A program made the position numbers and the translations under genes. The notes under the pieces are model-generated. The model saw nothing but the letters and a program-made list of their open reading frames with translations, was not told where the DNA came from and searched no databases. A stretch of DNA of 64,000 nt from Taudactylus pleione (Eukaryota > Chordata > Amphibia > Anura > Myobatrachidae). Shown here piece after piece: positions 1-10,152 of this stretch. The DNA lies in NCBI GenBank assembly GCA_031769625.1, contig JAUIMM010001586.1, forward strand, positions 906,501 to 970,500, written 5' to 3'. The first letter of the stretch is position 1; the number at the start of each line of letters is the position of its first letter.

Positions 1-104
1 TATGTCCCCCTTTCCACCCCCTTGTCTTTCCAGCCTATGTCCCCCTTTCCACCCCCTTGACTTTCCAGCCTATGTCCCCCTTTCCACCCCCTTGTCTTAC
101 CTTT
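1..104. repeat. 35-bp tandem repeat, about 3 copies, cut by the window start
   Basis: Units begin at 1, 36 and 71, each starting TATGTCCCCCTTTCCACCCC, with single-base differences. The array ends near 104 and probably continues left of the window. The forward reading frame through it has no sign of being a protein. Confidence 0.9.
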
Positions 105-843
105 TGCATGATCCTCTGCTAGCTGGTCCGGCGGGTCTCAGTCCCACGCGGCCAGCGGCTCCTCTCTTCGGCAGGGAGCGCGACGTGACGTCACGAGGTC
201 AGCGTCGCGCTCCCAGCAGTCCTTTAGGTAGGAGAAACTGTGTCACAGCAGGAGCTCTATGGTCTTGCTCGGTTGCACAGCGGCAATTCCTGCTATGACA
301 GTTAATAATGGTAACGGGTATGCGACGTGGGCTGGCTGGCGGTGGTACATGTAGCGGGCATGGCCTCCAGAGTGTCCGGCTGCTGCCATGGCTTATGCAG
401 CGTCAGGGTTAGGAGCAGGCGGGCCCCCAGAGTGACTGTACGGCCGCGGCTGTTAGGGGCGGAGCGGAACTTACCTGGGCTTGTACTGCGGCAAGGGGTA
501 GGAGTGGACGGGCTGGTCCCCCCGAGTGTCCGGGCCCGGGACTCCAGTCCCGGCAGTCCCCCCCTGATGGCGGCCCTGGCTGCCAGACCGCTTTGCAGGG
601 TGTTTTGCGGGCATGCCTATAAGGCGTTAATACGAAATCTTTAGGCGCTGGTTGGCTAAGATACAGTATTATCCGATTTTGGAAAACTAAACGGCAATCA
701 TCTTCTCAAATGGTTCCACAATTTTTTTTGACCCTCGCAATCGATGCAGAAAAATGTTCCTTTTTGACCCACTTTTCAACCCACCCTAATGTCCATCTCT
801 TCCCTCTAAGGTTTCCCAACATGGCCCCCTGGCATGATTATAT
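105..843. other. GC-rich non-coding segment with a hairpin
   Basis: I see no gene here. 174-185 and 203-214 form a perfect 12-bp inverted repeat (GGGAGCGCGACG and its complement). Its 17-bp loop contains the palindrome TGACGTCA (186-193), which matches a CRE/ATF site. The short frames at 2-298 and 327-644 have no recognisable domain. From about 650 the composition becomes AT-rich. Confidence 0.5.
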
Positions 844-1649
844 GGCATGACCGTGATGGGCTTTTTCATCGCACGGACAATAACTGTCTCCCCCGGTGCC
901 TGATTTAAACAAACCACATCACCATCAGAATCCTCCTCGTCAACGTCCTCCTCAGCGCCAGCTACACCAGTATCCTCATCCTGTTGTACTTCAACAGTGA
1001 CATCTTCAATTTGAATATCAGCAAGTGGACTGTGGGTGATCCTTCCAGCACTTGCAGAGGGCGTGCAAATGGTGGAAAGAGCCACCTCTTCCCGTCCAGT
1101 GTTTGGGAGGTCAGGCATCGCAACCGCCACCACACTTGGACTCTCCTTGGGCAGCGCCATAGCTAGATGGCAGTGCGCCCAGTGCAGCACTGCCGCCCCT
1201 CCCCATCCCATGAGCGTATACCCTAACTTCCGACACCAGGAGGGAGGGCGGGATCTTCCGCCGATTTTCAATGTCCGGCGCGCACCACTGCCGGAGGTCT
1301 CTATCTGCAGACCTCCGGCACAGAAAAGTGTGTGGCCGGTGCCGCTGGAGGATGGCTCCCGGTGCACATGACCCCTCAGCCCCCCCCTAGTTGCGGCCCT
1401 GCCTTGGGTATTTGTGATATCTTCTTAGAACGCGCAGTTCTTTGCTGTGCTTTTGCCAGCTTAACTTGTTTGATTTTTGTAGCGGGAGGAGGGCTTCCAT
1501 CGTCATGTGAAGCTGAACCACTAGTCATGAACATAGGGGAGGACCTTAGCCGTTCCTTGCCACTCCGTGTCATAAATGGCATATTGACAAGTTTACGTTT
1601 CTCTTCAGATGATTTAAATGGTTTTTTTAAGGTCATTTTCCTGAACTTT
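844..1649 (-). pseudogene. Old hAT transposase relic, inner half (reverse strand)
   Basis: Two minus-strand frames (1636-1376 and about 1150-840) match the N-terminal region of the hAT transposase found intact-looking at 41614 and 58966. They share a lysine-rich block (KTFKSSEEKRKL), a DDGSPPP motif, and an acidic stretch ending in KKPITVMP. Homology stops at about 844, before the BED finger, so the catalytic core is gone. The relic is cut twice: by a 250-bp MITE at 1152-1401 and by the Harbinger element starting at 1650. The other half resumes at 9209. Substitutions relative to the later copies are frequent, so it is older than they are. Confidence 0.85.
1152..1401. mobile_element. 250-bp hAT MITE nested in the hAT relic
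   Basis: The ends CAGCGCCATAGCTAG and (complement) CAGGGCCGCAACTAG are imperfect terminal inverted repeats. CCTTGGG flanks both sides (1145-1151 and 1402-1408). Removing the insert restores the alignment to the later hAT copies (IPK followed by ESPSV). The duplication is 7 bp as written; the family norm is 8, and the eighth base may have mutated. Confidence 0.85.
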
Positions 1650-1674
1650 GGCCCTCATTCAGACCCACTCGCAA
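1650..1674 (+). repeat. Harbinger left terminal inverted repeat
   Basis: It pairs with 9184-9208 (24 of 25 positions). The same terminus opens another copy at 63752, and related termini bound MITEs at 29479 and 35544. Confidence 0.9.
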
Positions 1675-2291
1675 GCGGGCGCACGTACGTTAGGCGTACG
1701 TACAAAATTATTTAAATTCAATGGCTCGCTCGTATTTTCGTTCGCATCTAAAATTCCTCCCTAAACTCAGGCGACCCCTCCTCTAACTAACGAGCGTGCG
1801 AAATAGCGAGCGTACATCCCCGAAATGGCTTGAAGGGAACGCACGCACAAGTGAAACCGGAAGTGGCCTTGTCAGATGTCGATTACCTGCTCCTTTATTC
1901 TGCCTACCTCCCTCAATCGTATCATGCCAATCAATGTATCAATTAGCTTAATTTTTTTTTTTTTTCAACACAATGCAAGAAACTTTACTCTTGTCCGTGT
2001 TTGTGTTTACCCGCAGAATACGTACGGATGGAACATTCGCTTTTATTGTTCAAAAAACATGTGAACCACAATTAAACAATTGTTCTATTGCTGTGGATCC
2101 CCGCATATTTTCCGGGGTTCATTTCTTTATTTAAATTTGCAAACGCATGTCACTGCATCAAGCCTATCATAACTCTCCAGAGATTTCTGGCCCTGTTGAA
2201 CACATGACTCATACACTAACCAATAAAATTGCTCCTATTAATTTCCAAAATACATTAGCCAATCAGAAATTTTTGGCACACTTTATCAAAA
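1675..2291. other. Harbinger left subterminal region
   Basis: No gene. It holds GTACG/CGTAC palindromic motifs (1685-1705), possible transposase-binding sites, and a CCAAT box (2258-2264, AGCCAATCAG) about 60 bp before the first Myb-like start codon. No convincing TATA box is visible. Confidence 0.4.
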
Positions 2292-2321
2292 ATGTTTTGT
2301 CTGAAAAACTCCATTGCCATC

Positions 2322-3767
2322 ATGAGAGCCTCCGCATTCACCAGGCGCGAGCTGCTGGTGCTTACGGAGGTGATGGATAGGCGGATCACCAGTCAGCCTC
2401 CACCCATCACCAACCGGCAGAAGCGCTCCGCGTATGCGGAGGCACGGTCCCGCCTGCGGTCGTTGGGTTCACGCCGCAACATCGGGCAGCTGGAGCGCAG
2501 GTGGTCAGACCTGCAACGGCGAACGCCCCGCTTGCTGGCATGCTTTCGCATGCAGATCCTTGAAAGTAAGTGTTATGTATTGTGGTTTTCATGTTTGTGT
2601 TTGTGGGGCAAACTGCGTGTGCATGTTTTCCTGTCTGTCCTATTAATTATTTGTCCTCATATCTGCGTGTGCATGTTTTCCTGTCTGTCCTATTAATTAT
2701 TTGTCCTCATATCTGCGTGTGCATGTTTTCCTGTCTGTCCTATTAATTATTTGTCCTCATATCTGCGTGTGCATGTTTTCCTGTCTGTCCTATTAATTAT
2801 TTGTCCTCATATCTGCGTGTGCATGTTTTCCTGTCTGTCCTATTAATTATTTGTCCTCATATCTGCGTGTGCATGTTTTCCTGTCTGTCCTATTAATTAT
2901 TTGTCCTCATATCAGCGTGTGCTTGTTTTCCCTCTATTTCTGTTTTTTTCATTCTACTCCTTTTTGCATGTTTTTTGTTGCTGGTTTTTTTTTTTTTATT
3001 TGGGCCCAGAAACTAACCTCAATTTGTTTGACATATTTTAGGAGGACAGCCAAGACTACGCCGTCACCGTCCGGCCAGACGGCGTTCCCGGCCACTATCC
3101 CCAACCCCCAGCCAACACTCCACCCCAAATATTTCCCCAATACCCCACTCCTCCCCAGCCTTCCCAGACCCTCTCCCGGAACTGTCGGGCCTCCTTCCCC
3201 TCCGTCCCACTTCCCCCTCTCCTCCACCCACCCCTCTTCCAATTACCCCCTCCCTGGAGTCCATCATTACCCCTCCCCGTTCTTTGGGGAATGAAGGCTC
3301 CTCCGAGGAGGAACATGGAGGGACTTCCGGAGCTCCCGTTTTGGCTCCCGGTATGTTTTTCTTTCTCATTTTTTTTAACCACAAACTGTTTGTCTGTAAT
3401 CATGTGTCGTGCCTTTATTCGTGCTTGTTTGGTTTACTTTTGGTGATTTAGCAGTTTGCCTTTACCTCTTCCTGCTGATTTCAACATACACATATCACAC
3501 CTGTGTGAATTTGTACATAGGCCTTGTATTTTTGGCAGCACCCCCTTTTTGTTTTGGTTTTTCTTTTTTCGGTTTAGGAGTGATTTCGTTGTGTTTTTGT
3601 TTTTTTAATGTGGATTCCCTATTGTTTTATTAATCCACACACTTTTCTCACCCACAGAGGAACAGAGGCGTCGACAAGAGGTGGACGATTGTGTTGGCCA
3701 GATGCGCCAACATGTCATTGGCATTCTTGTGGCCCTTGACCGGCTGTCTGGCATCCTTCGCCAGTAG
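2322..3767 (+). CDS. Harbinger Myb/SANT-like DNA-binding protein 1 (three exons)
   Basis: Exons 2322-2565, 3042-3350 and 3658-3767 join in frame (663 nt, 220 aa). Donors are GTAAG and GTATG; acceptors are TTTTAG and CCCACAG. Residues 4-75 look like a Myb/SANT-like helical DNA-binding domain (AFTRRELLVL near the start, ERRWSDLQRR at the end), the same layout as the second Myb-like protein of this element. An arginine-rich stretch that could be a nuclear signal follows, then a long Pro/Ser-rich linker and a C-terminal helix beginning EEQRRRQEVDD. Proteins of this type in Harbinger elements bind DNA and bring the transposase to the nucleus and the element ends. An upstream in-frame ATG at 2292 is possible. 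A poly(A) signal lies 27 bp after the stop. The splice sites are inferred from sequence only. Confidence 0.75.
2612..2935. repeat. 50-bp minisatellite inside intron 1 of the first Myb-like gene
   Basis: Units start at 2615, 2665, 2715, 2765, 2815 and 2865 and are almost identical. A degenerate seventh begins at 2915. The near-identity suggests recent expansion. It lies between the donor at 2566 and the acceptor at 3041. Confidence 0.95.
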
Positions 3768-3793
3768 TTTTTTTTGTTTATTTTCGTTTTGTA

Positions 3794-3799
3794 AATAAA
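3794..3799 (+). terminator. Poly(A) signal of the first Myb-like gene
   Basis: AATAAA lies 27 bp after the stop codon and is followed by a T-rich stretch. Confidence 0.7.
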
Positions 3800-4591
3800 T
3801 TTTGTAGTTCTAATATACGTTCTGGCTCATTCTTTTTTTCAAAAACAAAAATAGTTTTCCCTGACATAAGTAGACTGTTCCTGCAAGGATTTCCCTTTTT
3901 AAAAGTTAGATTGTATTTTGTATTTGTATGTTAAACAGCCACAAGAAACACATAACAGTAACAATGTCATTTCCCTTTTTGGGTGTAGTGTCAATTAGAT
4001 ATATCGCCATTTTACAGGTTCCTAGTTGGTGTGCAAGCTGCTTAGGCCAATCTTCAAAATCCAAAGGTTTGGACAGGCTTCCTTTTGGTGTGGGTTGGGA
4101 ACCTGCAAACATATTTCAGTTTACATCAACTGGTGTCAGTACTGGATTACCCCTTAGTCAAATGTAAGGTGTGTTAACCTGGTTACACTTGCTGTTAACG
4201 TCCTAAAAAAGGAAGACCATTTCACTCTCCAAACATTTATTCACAACATAAATGAGAAATCAAAGTGGTCAGTCCCAAAAAAAAAAAACAGTGATAATCT
4301 CAAATACAACACATACAAATAAAATATTTAATTAAAAAAAAAAATCAAGAACTGGTTGACGAAGGACCATGCCAACATGATTCCACAAACATGGCGTTGC
4401 GATATGGGTTCCAGAATATATGGCCAAAATCACCAGATCCAGGTTTGGTAAGGGTAGCAGGAAGTAGTGAGCATTGGAGTGGCAAAGATTATGTGAACAA
4501 ACAGAAGATGGTGAAAAAAAATAAAAATAAATTAGATGTTCGCAAACAAACACAAACACATTAGGTATAAACACTGTAGTTTGGGTCAAAC
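3800..4591. other. Intergenic region between the convergent Harbinger genes
   Basis: AT-rich, no gene seen. It holds the 3' end of the transposase transcription unit on the minus strand. Confidence 0.5.
4236..4241 (-). terminator. Probable poly(A) signal of the transposase gene
   Basis: AATAAA on the minus strand about 350 bp beyond the transposase stop. Another copy lies further on in A-rich DNA, so the exact end is uncertain. Confidence 0.45.
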
Positions 4592-5713
4592 TTACCTAAA
4601 AAATCTGACCACCACATCATCGCGTATGGCCCCCCCACATACTGACCTCCGACCAACCTCTGGGGGGCCATCCTCAGGTAAGGCATCCTCTGGCTGCATT
4701 GGGACACCACTCCTTATGGCGATGTTGTGAAATATCCCACACAGGACCACAATTTTCGACACCATATCCGGCAAATACATGAGCTCGCCACCAGAGCGGT
4801 GGAGGCATCTGAATCGGCCTTTTAAAAGGCCGATACAGCGCTCCACCACTTGCCTGGTGGCTGTAAGTGCGGAATTATACTCACTTTGTGGGCCTGGTGT
4901 GGGAGCCAAATAAGGAGTGAGCAGCCAGGACATGCAAGGGTATCCACTGTCTCCTGTGAAAAATAAGAGACAACATCAGGAACACTGTGTATCAAGCTTA
5001 ACATTGTTATGTACTAAAGGTCTCCACTTACCCAGAAGCCACGCATCACCAGCTTGTAGGTTGGTTAATTTCTGCCATATCCCTGATTGCCGGATGACGA
5101 AGGAGTCATGTGCACTTCCTGGTAACTTAGCATTCAGGGACAGGATCTGGAGGGAGGCATCACATACCACCATTACATTCAGGGAGTGATAGTGTTTCCT
5201 GTTTCTAAATATTGCCTCCAGCCGTGCTGGAGGCTGAAGTGGTATGTGAGTACCATCCACAACCCCTATGATGTGTGGGAAGCCAGCTATTTGGTAAAAA
5301 TTGGCCTTGGCCACACTAAGGGCACCCATATCCAAAGGCATTTGAATAAAATGATGGAGGTGCTTGAAAAGTGCCTCCATCACTGCCCTCAGGATCCGGG
5401 AAAAGGAGGATTGGGAGATGCCCGCCACTATTCCCACCGTTGTTTGAAACGATCCTGAGGCACAGAAATGTAACACCGCCATAAATTGCGTCAGTGGTGG
5501 TATTGCTGTTGGACTGTCAATTTGCCGCTCAAGATCACTTTCTATTAATGAGAGAGTGTCTATGATGATTTTGGGAGGTAGACGGTAGCGTCTTAAAACC
5601 TCATCATCGGGCATTCCAAAAAGGGTGACACGTGTTCGAAATATCTGGGGCCTTGCATGCCTACGATGCCTACGCCTGGGATGAGATTGAGGTTGGTCGG
5701 CTTCCGGGAGCAT
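4592..5713 (-). CDS. PIF/Harbinger DDE transposase (HARBI1-like), two coding exons
   Basis: Coding exons 5713-5032 and 4953-4592 are separated by a 78-bp intron (GTAAGT to CACAG) and join in frame to 347 aa, close to the size of HARBI1. A region near residues 75-115 looks like a helix-turn-helix. The nuclease core follows: GVVDGTHIPL with D153, PGSAHDS with D203, GDSGYP just after the splice, and VERCIGLLKGRF with E265, giving a plausible DDE triad. The start at 5713 is chosen because an acceptor (TTTCAG) sits at 5741-5746, implying a non-coding first exon. A start at 5779 would read through that acceptor. The stop codon overlaps a donor-like AGGTAAGT, so a short further exon cannot be excluded. 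No stop or frameshift interrupts it. It should cut and rejoin the element ends in the nucleus with its Myb-like partners. Confidence 0.92.
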
Positions 5714-5746
5714 GGCCAGAACAATCCGCCCCAGATCAACCTGAAA

Positions 5747-6081
5747 TTCAAAAATTTCAAAGTAAGGCTTTTGACCCACCCCAAAACTATATTAAAACAA
5801 CTTAGCTTGATGATACCATCCATTGCTGCTTACATGCCGGGGTATTGTCATGATACGTCCAAACTGAAAATAAACACCAAAATTACTTGACACATTTCAC
5901 TCTGTGCATTTTTGTTGATACATTTTGTGCTAGACCAAAGTTCAAATATGCCAAACACCCATTTAGCAAAACCGCAAAGCGACATTTAACACAGTACATC
6001 AAAACGGGTCGAAATGTTGGCTCAAAAAGCGAAAGCTAAACCATCCAAAAGTTAGAATGATTATTAAGCTGTTTAAAATGC
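5747..6081. other. Upstream region of the transposase gene
   Basis: AT-rich with no coding sequence that I can support. It probably contains the 5'-UTR exon or promoter of the minus-strand transposase. Confidence 0.4.
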
Positions 6082-6392
6082 GCTAATTAGTTCGCTAATA
6101 CAAGTCACAAGAGTAACTACTAAAAATGTGCTAATTAGTTCGCTAATACAAGTCACAAGAGTAACTACTAAAAATGTGCTAATTAGTTCGCTAATACAAG
6201 TCACAAGAGTAACTACTAAAAATGCGCTAATTAGTTCGCTAATACAAGTCACAAGAGTAACTACTAAAAATGTGCTAATTAGTTCGCTAATACAAGTCAC
6301 AAGAGTAACTACTAAAAATGTGCTAATTAGTTCGCTAATACAAGTCACAAGAGTAACTACTAAAAATGTGCTAATTAGTTCGCTAATACAAG
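6082..6392. repeat. 48-bp tandem repeat between the divergent Harbinger genes
   Basis: Units start at 6082, 6130, 6178, 6226, 6274 and 6322, with a half unit from 6370. They differ only at a GCGC/GTGC position. Because 48 is a multiple of 3, both strands show repetitive open frames that I do not regard as genes. The array sits between the minus-strand transposase and the plus-strand second Myb-like gene, so a regulatory role is possible. Confidence 0.95.
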
Positions 6393-6829
6393 ATAAAAAA
6401 TGGACTTACCAAGAGCAAATATCTAAGATGCAAAATCAAAAGGTCTTTGGGGTCGAAAATAAACAAAATCTAAAATAGAATAAATTAGGTATCCAAAAAT
6501 TACAAAATATACGAAACACAATGAAACAACAATTGAACAAAAGTTAGACTTCACAAAACTTACCAAATCAACAAACGAGGTCCCAAAAATATAAACCAAC
6601 AAAGATAACGGACAAAAAAACGCAAATCTAACCAACAAACTAATCTCCAACCTCCAACTCCTTTCTACGCAATCAATAAACTCCAGCCAAGATAACCTCC
6701 AACAATCCAAAAACGCCACCTCGACTTGAGACACACCAAGCCATAAATAGTGTTTCGTTTCCCGCACAAATTAAGGACGGATCATAGGGCCGCACAATCA
6801 ATGATGCGGCCGCAAAATAAGGACGCATG
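6393..6829. other. Upstream region of the second Myb-like gene
   Basis: A-rich, no gene. 6787-6814 contains two GCGGCC-related segments as a weak inverted repeat. It forms part of the divergent promoter interval. Confidence 0.4.
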
Positions 6830-6837
6830 TATAAATA
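6830..6837 (+). promoter_or_regulatory. TATA box of the second Myb-like gene
   Basis: TATAAATA lies 53 bp before the start codon at 6890 and is followed by an ACGTCACG motif. The spacing fits a short 5' UTR. Confidence 0.6.
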
Positions 6838-6889
6838 CGTCACGAAAACACATTCAAATTCTGGTGTATTTCTTGTTTGGACCTCAGAC

Positions 6890-8175
6890 ATGGCGACAGA
6901 CCAGGGAAAAAATGCACAAGAGTCAGGCGGTAAGTCTTTCATGCATTTTCTATCAACGATTAATTGGAAACATAAGATTAGGCAAGTTGTGATTTTGTGA
7001 ATTCTGTAAAGTTACACAAATAGGTGAGGAGGATGACATGGAAGAGGCTGCTGGGCCCAGTATTCCGGCCAAAGCGGGCAAAAAAAAAAGGCAGCCACAT
7101 TTCACAAGAAAGGAGATGGAGGTTTTGATCCAGAAGTGTGTGGACATCCTGCCACAGGCAGACAGGAATATGAGTCTAAGCCAGAAGTGGAGAATGTGGG
7201 AAGAGGTAGCCGTTGCTGTCAATAGAGTGGGTGATTATGTCCGTCTAGCCCGGGATGTCAAACGGCGGTAAGTAAACCCTTGCCCCCCCTAAAAACAAAC
7301 CCCATTTTAAACCAAAGGATAATGGCTTCCATTTTTCCCCACAGATGGGGCGACTTCAAATATCGCCTAAAGCAAAAACTCGCGGACAGGGCTAGGCATG
7401 CAAGGGGGACAGGTGGGGGTCCCACCCCTGTGTCATTGGAGTTGACGGATTTAGAAGAGCTGGCACAGGGGTGTGTGCAGCCTGTGGAGGTGTTTGGCGT
7501 GTCCAACATGGATACGGACATGCCAGACTTTGCGGCTCCTCATGTTGGCCCAGGTAAGTATTGTGATGTCACCAACTCTGAAATGCTATTGTGCCAATAT
7601 GTAGATTCTAATGTGACTCTTTTCTCATTTTTACAACAGAGACACAGGCGGATGAGTCTGCTCCAGAGGGACGCCTTGGCCGCAGAATTTCTGCTGGCTC
7701 TGCAGGGGAGGAACCAGTACATCCGGCTGAGGACCCTGCAGAAGCCAGTCCAGGGCGTGCCCCCTCGCAGGCAGTGGGCCTCCTCACAGAACTCAATTTC
7801 AAATCGGATTTCCATACGGAGATTCTGCAGAGGATGGACGCCAGTCTGATACGGGTGGCTGAGGCCCTGGAGCAAAATGCTGCGGCCAACGTGACCATTG
7901 GTCAGGCCCTGGCGGAAAATACCAGGGCCAACATCCGCATCGCCGATGCCCTGGAGCAGCTCGTTCACCAGCACATGGTGGAGCCGACCTCCCTTCCTGC
8001 CGGAACATCAGGATCCTCCACCTCTGGCACAACATCAGCCAATCCTCCAAATGTGCCTAGCCCTGTGCCTAGTCCAGAGGCCACAACATCTGCCTCTGGA
8101 CAGGCCAGCCCGATGGCATCCCGGACCCGGTCTGGCGCCCACCCTCCCCCATCCAAACGGGCGAAAAAACGGTGA
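6890..8175 (+). CDS. Harbinger Myb/SANT-like DNA-binding protein 2 (four exons)
   Basis: Exons 6890-6929, 7024-7267, 7345-7553 and 7640-8175 join in frame to 1029 nt (342 aa). Three donors read GTAAGT and the acceptors are AATAG, CCACAG and AACAG. A basic KKKR precedes a Myb/SANT-like domain at about residues 38-105 (HFTRKEMEVL near its start, RRWGDFKYRL near its end), resembling the NAIF1/MYPOP-type domain. A low-complexity linker follows, then an alanine-rich helical region (about 230-280) likely to self-associate, a Ser/Thr/Pro tail and a C-terminal SKRAKKR nuclear signal. It is the usual Harbinger partner of the transposase. It shares domain layout and exon phase with the first Myb-like gene, suggesting an old duplication. 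No lesion seen. Confidence 0.88.
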
Positions 8176-8381
8176 CAGCAATGGCGACTTTTCCCACACT
8201 CCTTCTGTGCTTGGCTCATATTCCTTTCTGGTCAAAACTTCCCTCTCCTTTCTTGTGAAATGTTTTGAAGTTATTTTTGTACGTTTATGTTATCAGTTAT
8301 TGATTATTTATTTTTGATAAAAAGTATCTTTGGCAGAAAAAAAAAAAAAAAAATATTATGCCAATTGGTTTGTGTTTAAAC

Positions 8382-8387
8382 AATAAA
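8382..8387 (+). terminator. Poly(A) signal of the second Myb-like gene
   Basis: AATAAA about 210 bp after the stop, downstream of an A-run at 8337-8353. Confidence 0.5.
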
Positions 8388-9183
8388 TTTATGAAAAAAA
8401 TCTGACATTGTATTGTGACATTATTGTACAAATGGGTTACATTTAATCCTGGCCCTAAAGGCAAAAAAGGACACAAAAAACCATTTCATTTGTATACAAA
8501 AAAGGCCTCTTGAAGGAACGTTTAAAAAAACACATAACGATGCAAATTCCACATTAAAAAAAAAGGGGAGCTAATTAAAACATGATGACATTATTGTCAC
8601 AATAGGCCATAAACAACAAATTGAGGCCAAAAAAACCCCCAAAAAATGTACGCCAATTGATTGTGTAATCCTGACATTAGCAGGTATGATTTCCACCTGC
8701 GTACGGTTTTGTGCTATCCCAATAAACTGCTTTCCAAACACATACCAAGCCGGTTTTCAATACAACACTAATTGCTTTTGTGACCACCCGCGATTAATCG
8801 CTGCAACATCATGGAGTCCCGGGACGGAGGAGAAGGCCATCGCCAATGTGGTCGAGTAATCCAGACCCTAAACTGTGCGAGCATTTTGAAGGGAAAGAGG
8901 ATGTTCCAGTGACGTATGTGACGGTCCGAACACATTTGACGTTCGCATCTGCTAATGTATGTACGCCCCAAAAACGCCTCGCCACGCCTGCGTTTTTCCA
9001 TCTCCACCCCCGTCAACACCCAAAAACGCCCTGTTCTGTCAATCACATTTGACATGTCACTTCCTGTACGCTATTTTAGGAACGAGAGAAAAAAAGCTCA
9101 CAATCTGCCGTACGCACATGCGCAGTGTAACACCGACGCATGCGCGGTTAGTCAACATCGGAACGCAACGAGCGTACTGCTGT
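8388..9183. other. Harbinger right subterminal region
   Basis: No gene. From about 9060 it is rich in CG motifs (TGCGCA, GCATGCGC), like the left subterminal part. Confidence 0.4.
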
Positions 9184-9208
9184 TTGCGAGTGGCTCTGAA
9201 TGAGGGCC
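9184..9208 (-). repeat. Harbinger right terminal inverted repeat
   Basis: Inverted copy of 1650-1674 with one mismatch, followed by the TTT target duplication (9209-9211). Confidence 0.9.
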
Positions 9209-10152
9209 TTTGTCATTTGGGATTTTATATGCCCTCTACTATGACATTGGGCATTGGCCTTGGCAGACGATGTTGATGACATTTTATCGTCTATGTCATG
9301 ACTAGTGGCAGCAGCTTCAGCACTAGGAGGAAGTGGTTCTTGATCTTTCCCTATTTTATTTTTATTGGACAAATTTTTGTCCTCCATTTATGTTATATTG
9401 ATATATATACGTGCGGCTAAGGCGTACACAAACACAGAAAAGAAGAATTTTTTATTTTTTTTGGAAAGCACTTTGGGGGTTACACCACCTTTTAACAGAC
9501 TTATGACACAGGCGCACGCTTGGTGCTGCTACTTTGTTGATGCACGTGCGGCTACTGCGCACACAATTCACAAACATAGAAAAAAATAATTGTTTTTTGC
9601 ACTTTGGGGGAGCACCCCTGATGGACAGATCACCCCCTGGACAACGCTACAGCACCTCTTTAGGACTACAGCCTTTATGGGACACTGCACAACACAGCCC
9701 AGTCAGCTCCTATAGACTTTGGAGTGGACACAGCCCCTATGGACAACTGACTGCATAACACAGCCCAGCCAGCCCCTATGGACAACAGCAGCACAACACA
9801 GCCCAGCCTGCCCCTATGGACAACAGCAGCACAACACAGCCCAGCCAGCCCCTATGGACTTTGGAGGAGTGGACACAGCCCCTATGGACAACAGCAGCAC
9901 AGCACAACACAGCCCAGCCAGCCCTAACTCCCACCCTCCCTCTTCACTGTCCACAGCCAGAGTGAGAAATGGCGCCAACGCGGGGACCTTTTATCGAATC
10001 CAAAACCCGTGAGATCCGACAGCGGGATAATGACGTTTTGCCTCGATGTCAGATCCGAGTCAGGCGGGAAAATTCGAGCCTGACTCGGACCCGACTCGGA
10101 TCGGGGGGCTCGAGGGGTTCAGATTCCATAAATCCGAACCTGCTCATCCCTA
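9209..10152 (-). pseudogene. Old hAT relic, 5' half (start codon, UTR and terminus)
   Basis: On the minus strand the start ATG is at 9387 and the first ~60 residues (KNLSNKNKIGKDQEPLPPSA and following) match the later hAT copies until the Harbinger insertion point. Upstream lie one or two degenerate units of the element's 5'-UTR repeat (about 9480-9640) and a segment of repeated GGGCTGTGT-type motifs (9650-9930). The terminus near 10152 reads TTAGGGATGAGC on the minus strand, equivalent to TTAGGGGTGAGC of copies A and E. The TATA box seen in those copies is degraded here. Confidence 0.85.

Larger units (their letters stand above)
1650..9208. mobile_element. Complete PIF/Harbinger transposon, 7.56 kb, three genes
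   Basis: The termini 1650-1674 and 9184-9208 are inverted repeats (GGCCCTCATTCAGA, then C or G, then CCACTCGCAA) with one mismatch in 25. The flanks are TTT on both sides (1647-1649, 9209-9211). Joining the flanks reconstitutes the interrupted hAT sequence exactly. Inside lie a DDE transposase and two Myb/SANT-like genes, all open after splicing. PIF/Harbinger elements classically carry two genes and duplicate 3 bp, usually TWA, so both the third gene and the TTT site are unusual. Subterminal regions are rich in CG-containing motifs such as GTACG. Confidence 0.93.

Noticed and set aside
2851..3403. Proline-rich and antisense frames around 2850-3400
   Set aside because: The real coding is the second exon of the first Myb-like gene in a different frame; these are shadows or minisatellite read-through.
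6073..6478. Repetitive frames on both strands with a 16-residue period
   Set aside because: Artefact of the 48-bp tandem repeat.
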